Positions 22,183 through 31,521 of a stretch of DNA of 35,352 bases are shown piece by piece. The notes beneath the pieces are model-generated. The model was not told the origin of the DNA and did not search any database. It worked only from the letters and a program-made list of their open reading frames with translations. The translations under genes and the position numbers were made by a program. How positions within the stretch are numbered: the stretch's first letter is position 1; each line of letters starts with the position of its first letter. Location: positions 1-35,352 of the IMG/VR virus record IMGVR_UViG_3300046006_004057; one strand, 5' to 3'. The DNA comes from a virus.

Positions 22183-22493
22183 ATGATAGGCGGTTTTTAT
22201 TCCGTCTAGCATTAAATCTTGGTTGTACTGTATCAGAACTTGAAAACAAGATGTCATATAAAGAGCTTTGTGAATGGTATGAATATTCACAAATCGAACC
22301 TTTTTTGTCTGATAGAGTAGAAATAATGTTAGCAAAAGAGATGCAGCTATTTGCAAATGTAAATAGAAATCCAAAATCAAAACCTTTTTTAATTGAAGAT
22401 TTTATGATAACAATTAAAAAAGAGCCAAAAAAAGAGCAATCTTTAGCAGAACAAATCATTGAAGCAATGAATAATATTAAGAAAGGACAATAA
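21847..22493 (+). CDS. Tail assembly chaperone, -1 frameshift product (gpGT-like)
   Basis: Join of 21847-22179 and 22179-22493, giving about 215 residues. After the slippery site the -1 frame is open from 22170 onward and reads VDDRRFLFRLALNLGC, TVSELENKMSYKELCEWYEY and DRVEIMLAKEMQLFANVNR, typical of the T domain (DUF4035-like). This domain recruits tail tube subunits to the tape measure complex. The apparent separate ORF from ATG 22251 is only the 3' part of this frame; it has no ribosome binding site. Confidence 0.85.
22158..22208 (+). promoter_or_regulatory. Programmed -1 frameshift site
   Basis: Slippery heptamer A-AAA-AAG at 22173-22179 in the zero frame, followed directly by the stop TAG. 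An internal Shine-Dalgarno-like AGAGG at 22158-22162 lies 10 bases upstream, as in dnaX. A hairpin follows after a 7-base spacer: TAGGCGG (22187-22193) with CCGTCTA (22202-22208), including one G-U pair. Confidence 0.85.
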
Positions 22494-24763
22494 TGGCTAC
22501 TAAAATAGGTGGAGTATTAATTGACGTTGCTGCTGATGTATCAAAGTTAGTTGAGGGCATGACAAAAGCCCAGCAAACAGTTGATAAAACAGTTAGCAAC
22601 ATAAAATCATCATTAGGTCCTTTAGCTGGAATTATCTCAGGAATTGTTTCAGTTTCTGCTATGAAAGATATTATTAATACAGCTGATGCTATGGGTGAAC
22701 AAGCTCAAAAATTAGCATTAAGCTCTGAAGCTTGGAGTAAATATGCTTATATAGCAAAATTTGCAGGAGTTGAAATATCAACTTTAGAATCAGGTTTTTC
22801 AAAATTAATAGCAAATGTAAATGATTTCAATCGTGATGGTGGTGGTGGAGCTGCCAAAGCTTTTGAAGAACTTGGAATTAGTGCATCATTTGCAAAAGAA
22901 AATTTCACATCAACTGAAAAAACTTTTGACATAATCGTTTCTAAACTTCAAAGCATGGATGATGGATATAAAAAAACAGCACTTGTTCAAGAAATATTTG
23001 GAAAAGGTGCAGGAGATTTAGTAAGATATACCGACCTTGGAGCAGATGGGATTGAAAGACTTGGTAAACAAGCTCAAATTACAGGAAATATAATATCTCA
23101 AGATTTTGCAAATTCAGCTGGTGAATTAAATGATGGATTAGATACTCTTGGTTCAATTTCAACTGGTGTAGGAAATAAAATCATGACAGTTTTTACTCCT
23201 GCGTTAGTAGAAGCTAGTCGTGCAGTATCTAATTTTTTAAATATTCAAAGAGAAATGAGTGCTTTTGAACTAAAACAAGAGATAAAAGAAGTAGAAGATA
23301 GTTTAAGAGAACTTAATCAACTTGCAAAAACTAGACCTGATTTAGCAATAACATATAATGCAGAAGCCTCAAGTCAATCTAACAAATTAGGAATCTTAAA
23401 AAAACAACTCGAGGATATTAACAAGTCTGAAGTCCAAAAATCAGCAAACTTAAAAAAACTTGCTGAAGAAAAATCAAAAATAGAAGATGAATTTAATCAA
23501 AAATATAAAAATATAGAAATTGATAAATATGAAAAAGAAAAAAGAATATTAAATCAAAAGAAACAGGATTATTTATCTACTAGCTTATCAAAAGTTGAAA
23601 TAGAAGAATGGTATTCATCGGAAATAAAAAAAATATCTGAGAGAGAAAATAAAGATAATGATAATTTAGTTAATGCTAAAAAACATGCAGATGAAAAATC
23701 AAAAATAGAAGAAGATTTTAACAATAAATATAAACAAGCAACTATGAGCAAATATGATTATTCGGTTTCTTTGCTTGATGCTGAAAAACAAAAACATTTA
23801 AACAATAAAATGTCTGCCGTAAAAGTTGAAGAATGGTATCAATCAGAAATTAAAAGATTAAATGATGAAAAAGTAAAAGATGAAGAAGAAAAAAATAATG
23901 TAATTTTAGAAAATCAAAAACAATTTGATAGCGAATATAACAGAACAATTTTAAATAAATTTGAATATGAAAGAACATTGCTTGATCAACAAGTTTTAGA
24001 CTGGAAAAAACAAGGTCAAGATGAAATCAAAATCAAAGAGATGTATTCTGCTAAATCAAAAGAAATAGCAGCTGATGAAGCTGAATATTTTAAAAGAACA
24101 GAACAAGAAAAAAGAGAAGCTTCAAATGACTGGCATATGGGTATGGAAGATGCGATAAAAGACTATCAAGATAGAGTGAACGATAACTATGCTCAATCAA
24201 GAATGTTTTTTGAAAGAACATTGGATGGAATGACTGATTCGTTAGCTACTTTTGTAGTTGAAGGTAAAGCTAGCTTTAGTGAATTTGCAAGAAGTTTGGG
24301 TGCTGATTTAGCAAAAATTGTTATCCAAAAACAACTTGCAGGAATTGCTGGAAATATATTTGATAATGCTGGTACTACTAGCTTTTTTGGGAATATCTTT
24401 GCAAGTGCAAATGGTAATGTTTTTGATGGCGGACACGATGTTGCTTTTGCAACAGGTGGAGTTGTTGGAAGCCCTACATATTTCCCTATGTCAAATGGTA
24501 AAACTGGACTTATGGGTGAAGCAGGACCTGAAGCAATTATCCCATTAAGTAGAATTGGAAATGATTTAGGAGTAAAGTCTGTTCCTTCAAATGTTGTTTT
24601 AAATATTCAAAATAATACTTCTAGTGAAATAACAGCTGACAAAATAAGTGAACTCACACAAATTAATCAAAATGGGGAAACAGAAAAAGTTTTAACAATT
24701 GTAATGAATGGTGTAAGCAGAAATACAATGGGAATTCGAGATATTATTAAGGGGACCAGATAA
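22493..24763 (+). CDS. Tape measure protein
   Basis: A 756-residue tail length determinant. The N-terminal part has the tape measure start (GGVLIDVAADVSKLVEGMTKA) and the region SAMKDIINTADAMGEQAQKL. The middle is a long coiled coil with three repeats of about 75 residues at roughly 325-400, 402-475 and 475-545, each with a KY.. pattern followed by EEWYxSEIK or a variant. The C-terminal part (FSEFARSLGADLAKIVIQKQ, then GLMGEAGPEAIIPLSR) is the typical tape measure tail. The repeats suggest length evolution by duplication. Confidence 0.93.
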   Translation: MATKIGGVLIDVAADVSKLVEGMTKAQQTVDKTVSNIKSSLGPLAGIISGIVSVSAMKDIINTADAMGEQAQKLALSSEAWSKYAYIAKFAGVEISTLESGFSKLIANVNDFNRDGGGGAAKAFEELGISASFAKENFTSTEKTFDIIVSKLQSMDDGYKKTALVQEIFGKGAGDLVRYTDLGADGIERLGKQAQITGNIISQDFANSAGELNDGLDTLGSISTGVGNKIMTVFTPALVEASRAVSNFLNIQREMSAFELKQEIKEVEDSLRELNQLAKTRPDLAITYNAEASSQSNKLGILKKQLEDINKSEVQKSANLKKLAEEKSKIEDEFNQKYKNIEIDKYEKEKRILNQKKQDYLSTSLSKVEIEEWYSSEIKKISERENKDNDNLVNAKKHADEKSKIEEDFNNKYKQATMSKYDYSVSLLDAEKQKHLNNKMSAVKVEEWYQSEIKRLNDEKVKDEEEKNNVILENQKQFDSEYNRTILNKFEYERTLLDQQVLDWKKQGQDEIKIKEMYSAKSKEIAADEAEYFKRTEQEKREASNDWHMGMEDAIKDYQDRVNDNYAQSRMFFERTLDGMTDSLATFVVEGKASFSEFARSLGADLAKIVIQKQLAGIAGNIFDNAGTTSFFGNIFASANGNVFDGGHDVAFATGGVVGSPTYFPMSNGKTGLMGEAGPEAIIPLSRIGNDLGVKSVPSNVVLNIQNNTSSEITADKISELTQINQNGETEKVLTIVMNGVSRNTMGIRDIIKGTR

Positions 24764-25098
24764 TGGCTATTTATCCTACTACTTTAAATATTGAAAGCTT
24801 TGATGAAAAAACTATTAAACCAGTTACAACAAGTAGTTATAACAGTGGGTATTCTCAAAAAGTTGCAAAATATACTAGAAAAATTTTAGCTTTTTCTTTT
24901 ACACATGAGAATCTAACATTAGTGAAAAAAACAGAGTTAGATACATTTTTTACAACAAATCAAGGGCTTAGTTTTAGTTTCGTACATCCCCTAACTAATG
25001 ATACCCATGAAGTTAATTTTGAAATGGATGAAATCAACTTTTCATACGACAAGATCATGAAAACTTATAGCACTAAAATAGCTTTAAAAGAGGTTTAA
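24763..25098 (+). CDS. Minor tail protein (gpM-like)
   Basis: A 111-residue distal tail protein of the lambda gpM type. The segment YSQKVAKYTRKILAFSFTHEN then LDTFFTTNQGLSFSFVHPL shows the family pattern of aromatic beta strands. It is immediately before gpL-, gpK- and gpJ-like genes, as in lambda. A good AAGGGG site is present. Confidence 0.82.
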   Translation: MAIYPTTLNIESFDEKTIKPVTTSSYNSGYSQKVAKYTRKILAFSFTHENLTLVKKTELDTFFTTNQGLSFSFVHPLTNDTHEVNFEMDEINFSYDKIMKTYSTKIALKEV

Positions 25099-25100
25099 AA

Positions 25101-25724
25101 ATGTTATCTAGCACTACTAAAACAGAAAAAAACAAACTAAACAGCAACAGCGTTTGGCTGGTAATGTTAGAAATAAGTATTCCATCTGTTCCTGAGACTC
25201 TAAGAATTGTAAATAACAATGATGATGTATCTTGGAAGGGATTTACTTGGCTTAAATTTCCTTTTGAGTTGGATGAAATTTCACAAACTGCAAATGCAGA
25301 AACTAGCCAGTTTCAAATAAAAGTTGGAAATGTAAAAAATATTATCGGTCAATACATAAGACAATATGATGTTTATGTAAAAACAAATGGTTTTGAGCCT
25401 ATACGAGTAGTTTTATATATTGTAAATAGTAAAGACTTAGCAAATACAACACCCGTTTATAGCACAAATTTAATACTTACAACTTCAAGTTTAAATCATC
25501 TTGAGGTTAGTTTTACAGTTAGTGCCAGGGATTTATTCCGTGCTAGAACTCCACAAACTAGAATGTTCCCAAACTCTTGTAGATTCAAATTTAAATCTAC
25601 TCTTTGTGGATATGCAGGAAGTGTATCCACTTGTGATAAATCACTTTCAAGATGCCGTCAACTTGGTAATTCTAAAAGATATGGTGGATTCCCAGCAATT
25701 GGAAATCAAGGAGTTTCTAAATGA
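25101..25724 (+). CDS. Minor tail protein L-like, Fe-S Cys motif
   Basis: A 207-residue distal tail protein of the gpL family. The C-terminal domain has four cysteines (CRFKFKSTLCGY and TCDKSLSRC) that in lambda gpL bind an iron-sulfur cluster. N-terminal beta domain with NDDVSWKGFTWLKFPFELDE. It sits in the M-L-K-J order. Overlaps the NlpC/P60 gene by 4 bases. Confidence 0.87.
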   Translation: MLSSTTKTEKNKLNSNSVWLVMLEISIPSVPETLRIVNNNDDVSWKGFTWLKFPFELDEISQTANAETSQFQIKVGNVKNIIGQYIRQYDVYVKTNGFEPIRVVLYIVNSKDLANTTPVYSTNLILTTSSLNHLEVSFTVSARDLFRARTPQTRMFPNSCRFKFKSTLCGYAGSVSTCDKSLSRCRQLGNSKRYGGFPAIGNQGVSK

Positions 25725-26110
25725 TAAATGATTTTATTGGAATCCCTTTTGTTTCTAAAGGTAGAACTTTTAGAGGGTGTGATTGTTATGGACTTGTAAA
25801 ACTATATTACAAAGAAGTTTTAAATATAGAACTTCCTGAAACTGTAATTACAGCAGAACAACCAAGAAGAACTTTTGCAAATTATTTAAATGAAATTTCA
25901 AAAAACTGGACTTTAACAACTCAACAAAAGAATGCAGTTGTTGCCATGAGTGTAAACGCTGAACATCCAAGCTTGGTAACTCACTTTGCAGTAATGATTG
26001 ACGATAAAAGATTTATTGATACAAGAGAAAATATGAGTTCGTATCTTACAAGTATTGATGATGAAAGAATAAAAAACCAAATAAAAGGATTTTACAAATG
26101 GCAACACTAA
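25721..26110 (+). CDS. Tail tip NlpC/P60 peptidase (gpK-like)
   Basis: A 129-residue NlpC/P60-type cysteine peptidase with RGCDCYGLVKLYY near the start (catalytic Cys about 22) and a His in LVTHFAVMI (about 88). It should act on peptidoglycan during DNA entry or shape the tail tip. It is shorter than lambda gpK because the N-terminal JAB domain is absent. Overlaps the gpJ-like gene by 13 bases. Confidence 0.85.
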   Translation: MINDFIGIPFVSKGRTFRGCDCYGLVKLYYKEVLNIELPETVITAEQPRRTFANYLNEISKNWTLTTQQKNAVVAMSVNAEHPSLVTHFAVMIDDKRFIDTRENMSSYLTSIDDERIKNQIKGFYKWQH

Positions 26111-29100
26111 CAACTATATTAAATCCTTTTAATGCAAATGAAAAACACACAAGAACCGTTTCATGTGTTCCTATTTGGGAATTATTAATTCCATATGCTG
26201 AAGATATAGAATTTGTAGTTTCAATAAATGGAGAAATTACAGAAAACTATGAGTATGTTTTAAGAGAAAATGACTTCTTAGCAATAGTTCCAATCCCTGC
26301 AGGTGGTGGCGGTGGTAGTAAAAGTATCATAAGAATCGTGGCAATGGTAGCACTTGCAATTGCTGCACCTTATGCAGCAGGTGCAATGATGGGTGCAACA
26401 GCAGGAATGGTTGGAGCTGGTGTTTATGGTGGGTTAAGTGGAGCTCTAATATTCGGAGGATTACAAGCGGCCGTGATTGTTGGGGGTGGTATGCTAATAA
26501 ATTCACTTTTGCCAGCACCAACTTCTAGCATTGGAACATCAACCACGCTAAATGAAGTTTCTCCCACTTATGCTTATAGTGGCGGTTCAAACGCTAGAGA
26601 AATAGGAGCTACCTTACCTATTTTATTAGGAACAGCAAGAGTATCACCTCCAATAATTTCTAGTTATTTATCTTTAGAAGACGACAAACAGCATTTAAAT
26701 ATCTTAATGGCTGTAAACGATGGAGCCGTGAATAGTATAAGTGATATTGAAATTAATGGCCAAGCAATAGGAAACTTTAATGATATTACATCTTACCAAA
26801 CATTAGGAACAATAAATCAAACAGCAATAGGAAACTTTAGGGATACAGCAATAACCATATCTTTAAGTCGTGCATTAAATGAATTAAACTATGAAACAAC
26901 ATATACAACAACTTCGAATGGCGTAAATGAACTTGAAATTGTTATGCTATTACCTACGGGCCTATTTGTAATAGAAGACAATGGTTCTTACACATCAAAA
27001 ACAATTACTTTTGAAATATCTTATAAAAAATGTAGCGATTCAGCATGGAATACACAAAGTAAGACTATTTCAACTTCTTATAAAACAAGTAAGAGACTAT
27101 CTTATACTTTTAAAAACCTAGTTGCGTCTGATTATGATGTAAAAATTAAAAGAATTACAGCTTTTGATACAAATACAAGAGTAGCTAATAGTTTAGTATT
27201 AGACTATATAAATGAAATTGTTTATGATGATTTTGCTTATCCAGGTGTTGCACTATTAAGTATTAATGCAATGGCTACGGACCAGCTAAATGGAAGCTTT
27301 CCAACTGTTACTTGTTTAGTAAATAATACAGGAACTGTGAAACCAAAATCAAACCCAGCATGGGCTTGTTATGATTTATTAAAACGTGAAGGAATTCCTG
27401 ATAGTGATATTAACTTAACAAAATTCCAAGAGTGGGCTGACTTTTGTAGCGCTAAAAATTTAACAGTTGGCTTATATTTAGATTCACAACAAGAGCTTCA
27501 ATCAGCTTTGAATATGGTATCTGTTTTAGGTCGCGGGATTGTATTACAGTTTGGAAGTATTTTTACTCCAATTGTTGAAAAAGTAGTTGATATCCCAACT
27601 CAAGGTTTTTTATTTACAGGTGGAAATATTATTGATAGTTCATTTTCAATTTCATATATTCCACATAATGAACGAAGTAATACTATTGAAGTTACATACT
27701 ATGATGAAACTGATAGTTATAAAGCAAAAACAGTTCAGGTTCAATCACATGATTTTGATTCAAAAACTATGGAAATTAAATCTTCAATCAATTTGTATGG
27801 TTGCACAAAAAGAGCAATAGCAGCATCTTATGCAAAATTTTTATTAAATAAAAATAGGTACATAAGTGAAACTGTATCTTTTACAGCTTTCGTGGATGCA
27901 ATTGCTTGTAATGTTGGTGATGTAATAAAAGTAGGGGTTAAGTATATGACAAATACTTTGGCGGATGGAAGAATCTTAGGAGTTTTTGAAGGGAATTTGA
28001 TACTAGACCAAGAAGTTGAGCTATTAGACAATGAAGATTATGAAATTCAAATTAGATGTTCAGACGATGAAATCATAACTATAAATATTCCTTCGGTTAA
28101 TATGAACACTGTAACAGATACGATAGAAATTGGAAATTTCCCGCGGGAAATTAATAAATTTGATGTATATGCTCTTGGTAGACTTGATACCGAAGCAACA
28201 AACCTTTATAGAGTGACATCAATTACAAGGGCTAGTGATCTAAAAAGAAAAATAACAGCAATCGAATATAACCCTGATGTTTATAGTGACAATGCAATTA
28301 TTGATGTAGAACCAATAGTATTAATTGATAATACAACAAATGTTCAAGCCGAAGAGGTTTTGATTCAAAAAGATGATGGAACTGTTGAAGAGGTGATAGT
28401 TGTATCGTTTAATGGAAATAAATTAACTAATATTATTTATTTAAATGGTAGAAAAATAGGAACAACATCTACAAACAATTATGAGATAAAAAACCAATTA
28501 ACAAGAGGTAAAACATATGAAATAAAAGTGAACGATAAGGCTATATTACATACTTTTCAAGGCCTTTTAGCAAAAGTTGCTCAACCTAAAGATTTAAGTA
28601 TTAACTTGTTGTCTACAAATACAGTTATTTCATGGGCTTCGGTTGCTTTTGCAGTTGGGTATAAGATATATCATAATGATGTAGTAATTGAAGATAATAT
28701 AAAGTCAACTACTTTTAACTATAAGCTATTAACAGCTGGCACACATACTTTTAAAGTTGAAGCGTTAAATATTGCACTTGCTTCAAGTGATGCGATTGAC
28801 CAAAGTATAGTAGTTGATGTTCCTCTTTCTCCAAACGTGAATGTTTCATATAAAGGTGAGAACGTACTAATTAAATGGGAAGAGTCAAACTCTACTTATC
28901 CAATTTCACACTATATTGTAAACCATGATGATCTTACAACAATAGCAAAAACAACTACTTATACAACAAAAGTAAATTGGAGTTCAAAAACAATTACTAT
29001 TCAAGCTGTTGATATTGCAGGGAATAAATCAACAATTAGATCAGCAACTTCTATTATTACAGTTCCTGTTGCAACTGCTGTTACTTCAAAAGTTATTGAT

Positions 29101-30036
29101 AACAATATTTTACTATATTGGAATCAAACAGCAAAAACACTACCAATTTCACACGCAGAAATAAAAAAAGGCGAATCGCTCGAAACTGCAACATTAATAG
29201 GAACAAACAATTCTACTTTTGCAAATCTATTTGAAAGTGAAAGCAACTATTACACCTATTGGATAATCCCTGTTGATACAGCAGGGAACAAAGGCCAAAG
29301 TTCTAGCACAACAGCACTTGTGAACGAACCGCCTGACTATATTCTTAATGCTTTATGGCTTAGTCTTTTTGGTGGAACTAAAAATAATGCCATCTTAGAT
29401 AATGGAAAACTTTATCTAGGTATAAAAAATGAAACATTTCAAGCACACTTTACTGTAAACAATTGGACTACTCCACAATCTCAAGTAAGTGCTGGATATT
29501 TATTGTATGCACAACCATTTGCAACATCTTCATTTTATGAAGAAATATTTGATTATGGAACTATTTTGCCCTCAACGACTGTTGGTGTAACTCTTGATTT
29601 TGAAAGAGTGGGAAGTGGTGGGTATGAAATAGATATTTCAACAAGTGCAGATGGAACAACTTATAGCTTAAACAGCAATGTTTCAAGAGTGAGTGGCTCA
29701 ACCTTTAGATATGTGAAGGTAAAAATTAGATTTGCAGGAACAGTAAACGATGCGTTTATAATAAATGCAATGGAAGTGAAACTTGACAGCAAAATTAAGA
29801 GTGATAGTGGAAAAACAATAGCAAATGAAAGTGATGCAACAGGAACAATAGTGAATTTCAATAAAACATTTGTTGATATTGTAAATCTTACTATTACCCC
29901 ACTTGGAACCACAAGAAAAACATTTGTTTGCGATTTTGAAGATCTTCCAAATCCAACTTTTTTTAAAGTGTATATATACGACATGAACGGGAATAGAATA
30001 ACAAGCGACTTTACATGGTCAGCGGAAGGATATTGA
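26098..30036 (+). CDS. Tail tip attachment protein (gpI-gpJ-like, FN3 repeats)
   Basis: A 1312-residue central tail tip protein. The N-terminal about 60 residues are ubiquitin-like, as in gpI. A Gly-Ala-rich hydrophobic segment with membrane-helix character (about 75-145) follows, then the gpJ-like hub (ANAREIGATLPILLGTARVS and later). Two to three fibronectin type III-like domains lie at about 845-1060 (KDLSINLLSTNTVISWASVA and following) before a C-terminal receptor-binding part. A copy of the dispersed palindrome encodes NFPREI at about residue 680. The fusion of I and J parts in one protein is known in other siphophages. Confidence 0.92.
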   Translation: MATLTTILNPFNANEKHTRTVSCVPIWELLIPYAEDIEFVVSINGEITENYEYVLRENDFLAIVPIPAGGGGGSKSIIRIVAMVALAIAAPYAAGAMMGATAGMVGAGVYGGLSGALIFGGLQAAVIVGGGMLINSLLPAPTSSIGTSTTLNEVSPTYAYSGGSNAREIGATLPILLGTARVSPPIISSYLSLEDDKQHLNILMAVNDGAVNSISDIEINGQAIGNFNDITSYQTLGTINQTAIGNFRDTAITISLSRALNELNYETTYTTTSNGVNELEIVMLLPTGLFVIEDNGSYTSKTITFEISYKKCSDSAWNTQSKTISTSYKTSKRLSYTFKNLVASDYDVKIKRITAFDTNTRVANSLVLDYINEIVYDDFAYPGVALLSINAMATDQLNGSFPTVTCLVNNTGTVKPKSNPAWACYDLLKREGIPDSDINLTKFQEWADFCSAKNLTVGLYLDSQQELQSALNMVSVLGRGIVLQFGSIFTPIVEKVVDIPTQGFLFTGGNIIDSSFSISYIPHNERSNTIEVTYYDETDSYKAKTVQVQSHDFDSKTMEIKSSINLYGCTKRAIAASYAKFLLNKNRYISETVSFTAFVDAIACNVGDVIKVGVKYMTNTLADGRILGVFEGNLILDQEVELLDNEDYEIQIRCSDDEIITINIPSVNMNTVTDTIEIGNFPREINKFDVYALGRLDTEATNLYRVTSITRASDLKRKITAIEYNPDVYSDNAIIDVEPIVLIDNTTNVQAEEVLIQKDDGTVEEVIVVSFNGNKLTNIIYLNGRKIGTTSTNNYEIKNQLTRGKTYEIKVNDKAILHTFQGLLAKVAQPKDLSINLLSTNTVISWASVAFAVGYKIYHNDVVIEDNIKSTTFNYKLLTAGTHTFKVEALNIALASSDAIDQSIVVDVPLSPNVNVSYKGENVLIKWEESNSTYPISHYIVNHDDLTTIAKTTTYTTKVNWSSKTITIQAVDIAGNKSTIRSATSIITVPVATAVTSKVIDNNILLYWNQTAKTLPISHAEIKKGESLETATLIGTNNSTFANLFESESNYYTYWIIPVDTAGNKGQSSSTTALVNEPPDYILNALWLSLFGGTKNNAILDNGKLYLGIKNETFQAHFTVNNWTTPQSQVSAGYLLYAQPFATSSFYEEIFDYGTILPSTTVGVTLDFERVGSGGYEIDISTSADGTTYSLNSNVSRVSGSTFRYVKVKIRFAGTVNDAFIINAMEVKLDSKIKSDSGKTIANESDATGTIVNFNKTFVDIVNLTITPLGTTRKTFVCDFEDLPNPTFFKVYIYDMNGNRITSDFTWSAEGY
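28135..28152. repeat. Dispersed palindrome, copy 7 (in gpJ-like gene)
   Basis: Perfect 18-base palindrome AATTTCCCGCGGGAAATT, identical to copy 3, read in frame as NFPREI. Confidence 0.9.
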
Positions 30037-30037
30037 T

Positions 30038-31144
30038 ATGAATGCAAATTTTAATTTACCAGTTTTAACCTCGACTTACGCCAACTTTTTAGCAGAAATG
30101 AAATCTAGGGATGAAGATATTGCTGTTTGGTTTGAAGGAACAACATCTACAAATATACCCGCTGGTACAAAAAAGTGGAACAGCACTGGTAATAAATTTG
30201 AAAAGTGGAATGGCGCAACTTGGAGTGATCTATCAACTTTGTATGAAATTAAAGTAAGAGACAGTCACAAGTTAAATGGACAAGAGGCATCATATTATTC
30301 AGCATCTACTCATCTTCATAGTGCTGCAACAACAACTGCAAATGGATTTATGAGTTATACAGATAAAGTAAAATTAAATGCAATCGCAGCTAATGCAAAT
30401 AATTACTCTCATCCAGCTGGTGATGGAAATTTACATGTACCCGCAAATGGAACAGCAAATAATGGTAAATTTTTACAAGCAACTGCAACAGCAGGAATAT
30501 ACGCTTGGGCTTCTCTTCCAGCAACAAGTTTATCAACTTTGGGGGTTACAGCAACGGCTGCTGAATTAAATAAACTAGATGGAGTTACGGCAACTGCAAC
30601 GCATTTAAACTATATTAATACATTAAGTTCTAATGCTCAAACACAGTTGAATAGTAAGGCAAATTTAGCGAGTCCATCATTAACTGGTACACCAATGGCA
30701 CCTACCCCTGCTACTGGAGATAATAGCACAAAGATAGCAACTACTGCGTTTGTTTTAGCTAATAGTATACAAGCTATACCATTACTTACAGCAGGAACTA
30801 AGTTAGAAGCTCAGTCTAATCTTGGAGTATATATTGGGGGTAGTACCTTAACTAAAAAGAAAGAGGTATCTGTAGGGACAGGGGGGGGAATAACAGTATC
30901 TTTTGGGATGTACGCAGACTTCCCAGGAGCATCAGTTGCACAGATATACGTAAATGGGGTAGCACGGGGGACACTGCGTACAACTAGTTCATACACTACT
31001 ATTACATACACAGAAAATATTACAGTAGTTGCTGGGGACTTAGTTCAACTGTATGCAAAAGGAGATGATTTTGATGGCTCACCTGAGGTACTTAACTTTA
31101 AAATATTTGTAGCATCACCAAAAACTAGCTTTGTAATAATGTAA
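30038..31144 (+). CDS. Tail fibre protein with G8 tract
   Basis: A 368-residue tail fibre. The N-terminal part attaches to the tail (MNANFNLPVLTSTYANFLAE). Fibre-type repeats follow: SASTHLHSAATTTANGFMSY and SLTGTPMAPTPATGDNSTKI, typical phage fibre modules. The C-terminal about 100 residues have a different codon use (more GGG, GTA, ACA) from the rest. A run of eight G at 30881-30888 stands at this junction region. Loss of one G gives a stop right after the tract; gain of one gives a stop 32 codons later. The tip would then be lost. It probably decides host range. Confidence 0.88.
   Translation: MNANFNLPVLTSTYANFLAEMKSRDEDIAVWFEGTTSTNIPAGTKKWNSTGNKFEKWNGATWSDLSTLYEIKVRDSHKLNGQEASYYSASTHLHSAATTTANGFMSYTDKVKLNAIAANANNYSHPAGDGNLHVPANGTANNGKFLQATATAGIYAWASLPATSLSTLGVTATAAELNKLDGVTATATHLNYINTLSSNAQTQLNSKANLASPSLTGTPMAPTPATGDNSTKIATTAFVLANSIQAIPLLTAGTKLEAQSNLGVYIGGSTLTKKKEVSVGTGGGITVSFGMYADFPGASVAQIYVNGVARGTLRTTSSYTTITYTENITVVAGDLVQLYAKGDDFDGSPEVLNFKIFVASPKTSFVIM
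30881..30888. repeat. G8 homopolymer in tail fibre
   Basis: Eight G in a row in an AT-rich genome, inside the fibre reading frame (codons GGG GGG GGA). Poly-G tracts of this kind drive phase variation in Campylobacterota. With seven G the frame runs into GAA TAA at once. Confidence 0.85.
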
Positions 31145-31158
31145 TAAAAGGATTAAAA

Positions 31159-31521
31159 ATGTTTGAAGAACTAAAAAATTTAACAATAGATACAATAAAA
31201 GAAGAGTTTAAGGATTTCCCACCTTTTTTAGATGGGCACGTCTTTATTGAATATGATAACGGATTTGTGACAATCGAACCAGAACACCAAATAATAGTGC
31301 CTACAAGTATAACTATGCGACAGGCTAGGCTATATTTACTATCTTTAGAGCTACTAGATGACGTTGAACTTTTAGTATCACAAAACAAAGCTCAACAAAT
31401 AGAGTGGGAATATGCTAGTGAAGTACAAAGAACAAATCAACTTATTCCAGCACTGCAAGAGTCTTTGGGGCTAACAAATGCACAAGTAGACACTATGTTT
31501 ATCGAGGCTAGTAAATTATGA
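31159..31521 (+). CDS. Tail fibre-associated hypothetical protein
   Basis: A 120-residue protein directly after the fibre. The C-terminal half (TMRQARLYLLSLELLDDVEL, AQQIEWEYASEVQRTNQLIP, LGLTNAQVDTMF) resembles a small domain common in phage proteins of fibre regions. It could be a fibre assembly protein. Overlaps the next gene by 4 bases. Confidence 0.7.
   Translation: MFEELKNLTIDTIKEEFKDFPPFLDGHVFIEYDNGFVTIEPEHQIIVPTSITMRQARLYLLSLELLDDVELLVSQNKAQQIEWEYASEVQRTNQLIPALQESLGLTNAQVDTMFIEASKL

Noticed and set aside
22251-22493. Separate 80-residue gene after the tail chaperone
   Set aside because: No ribosome binding site; the frame is open upstream to the slippery site. It is the 3' part of the frameshift product.
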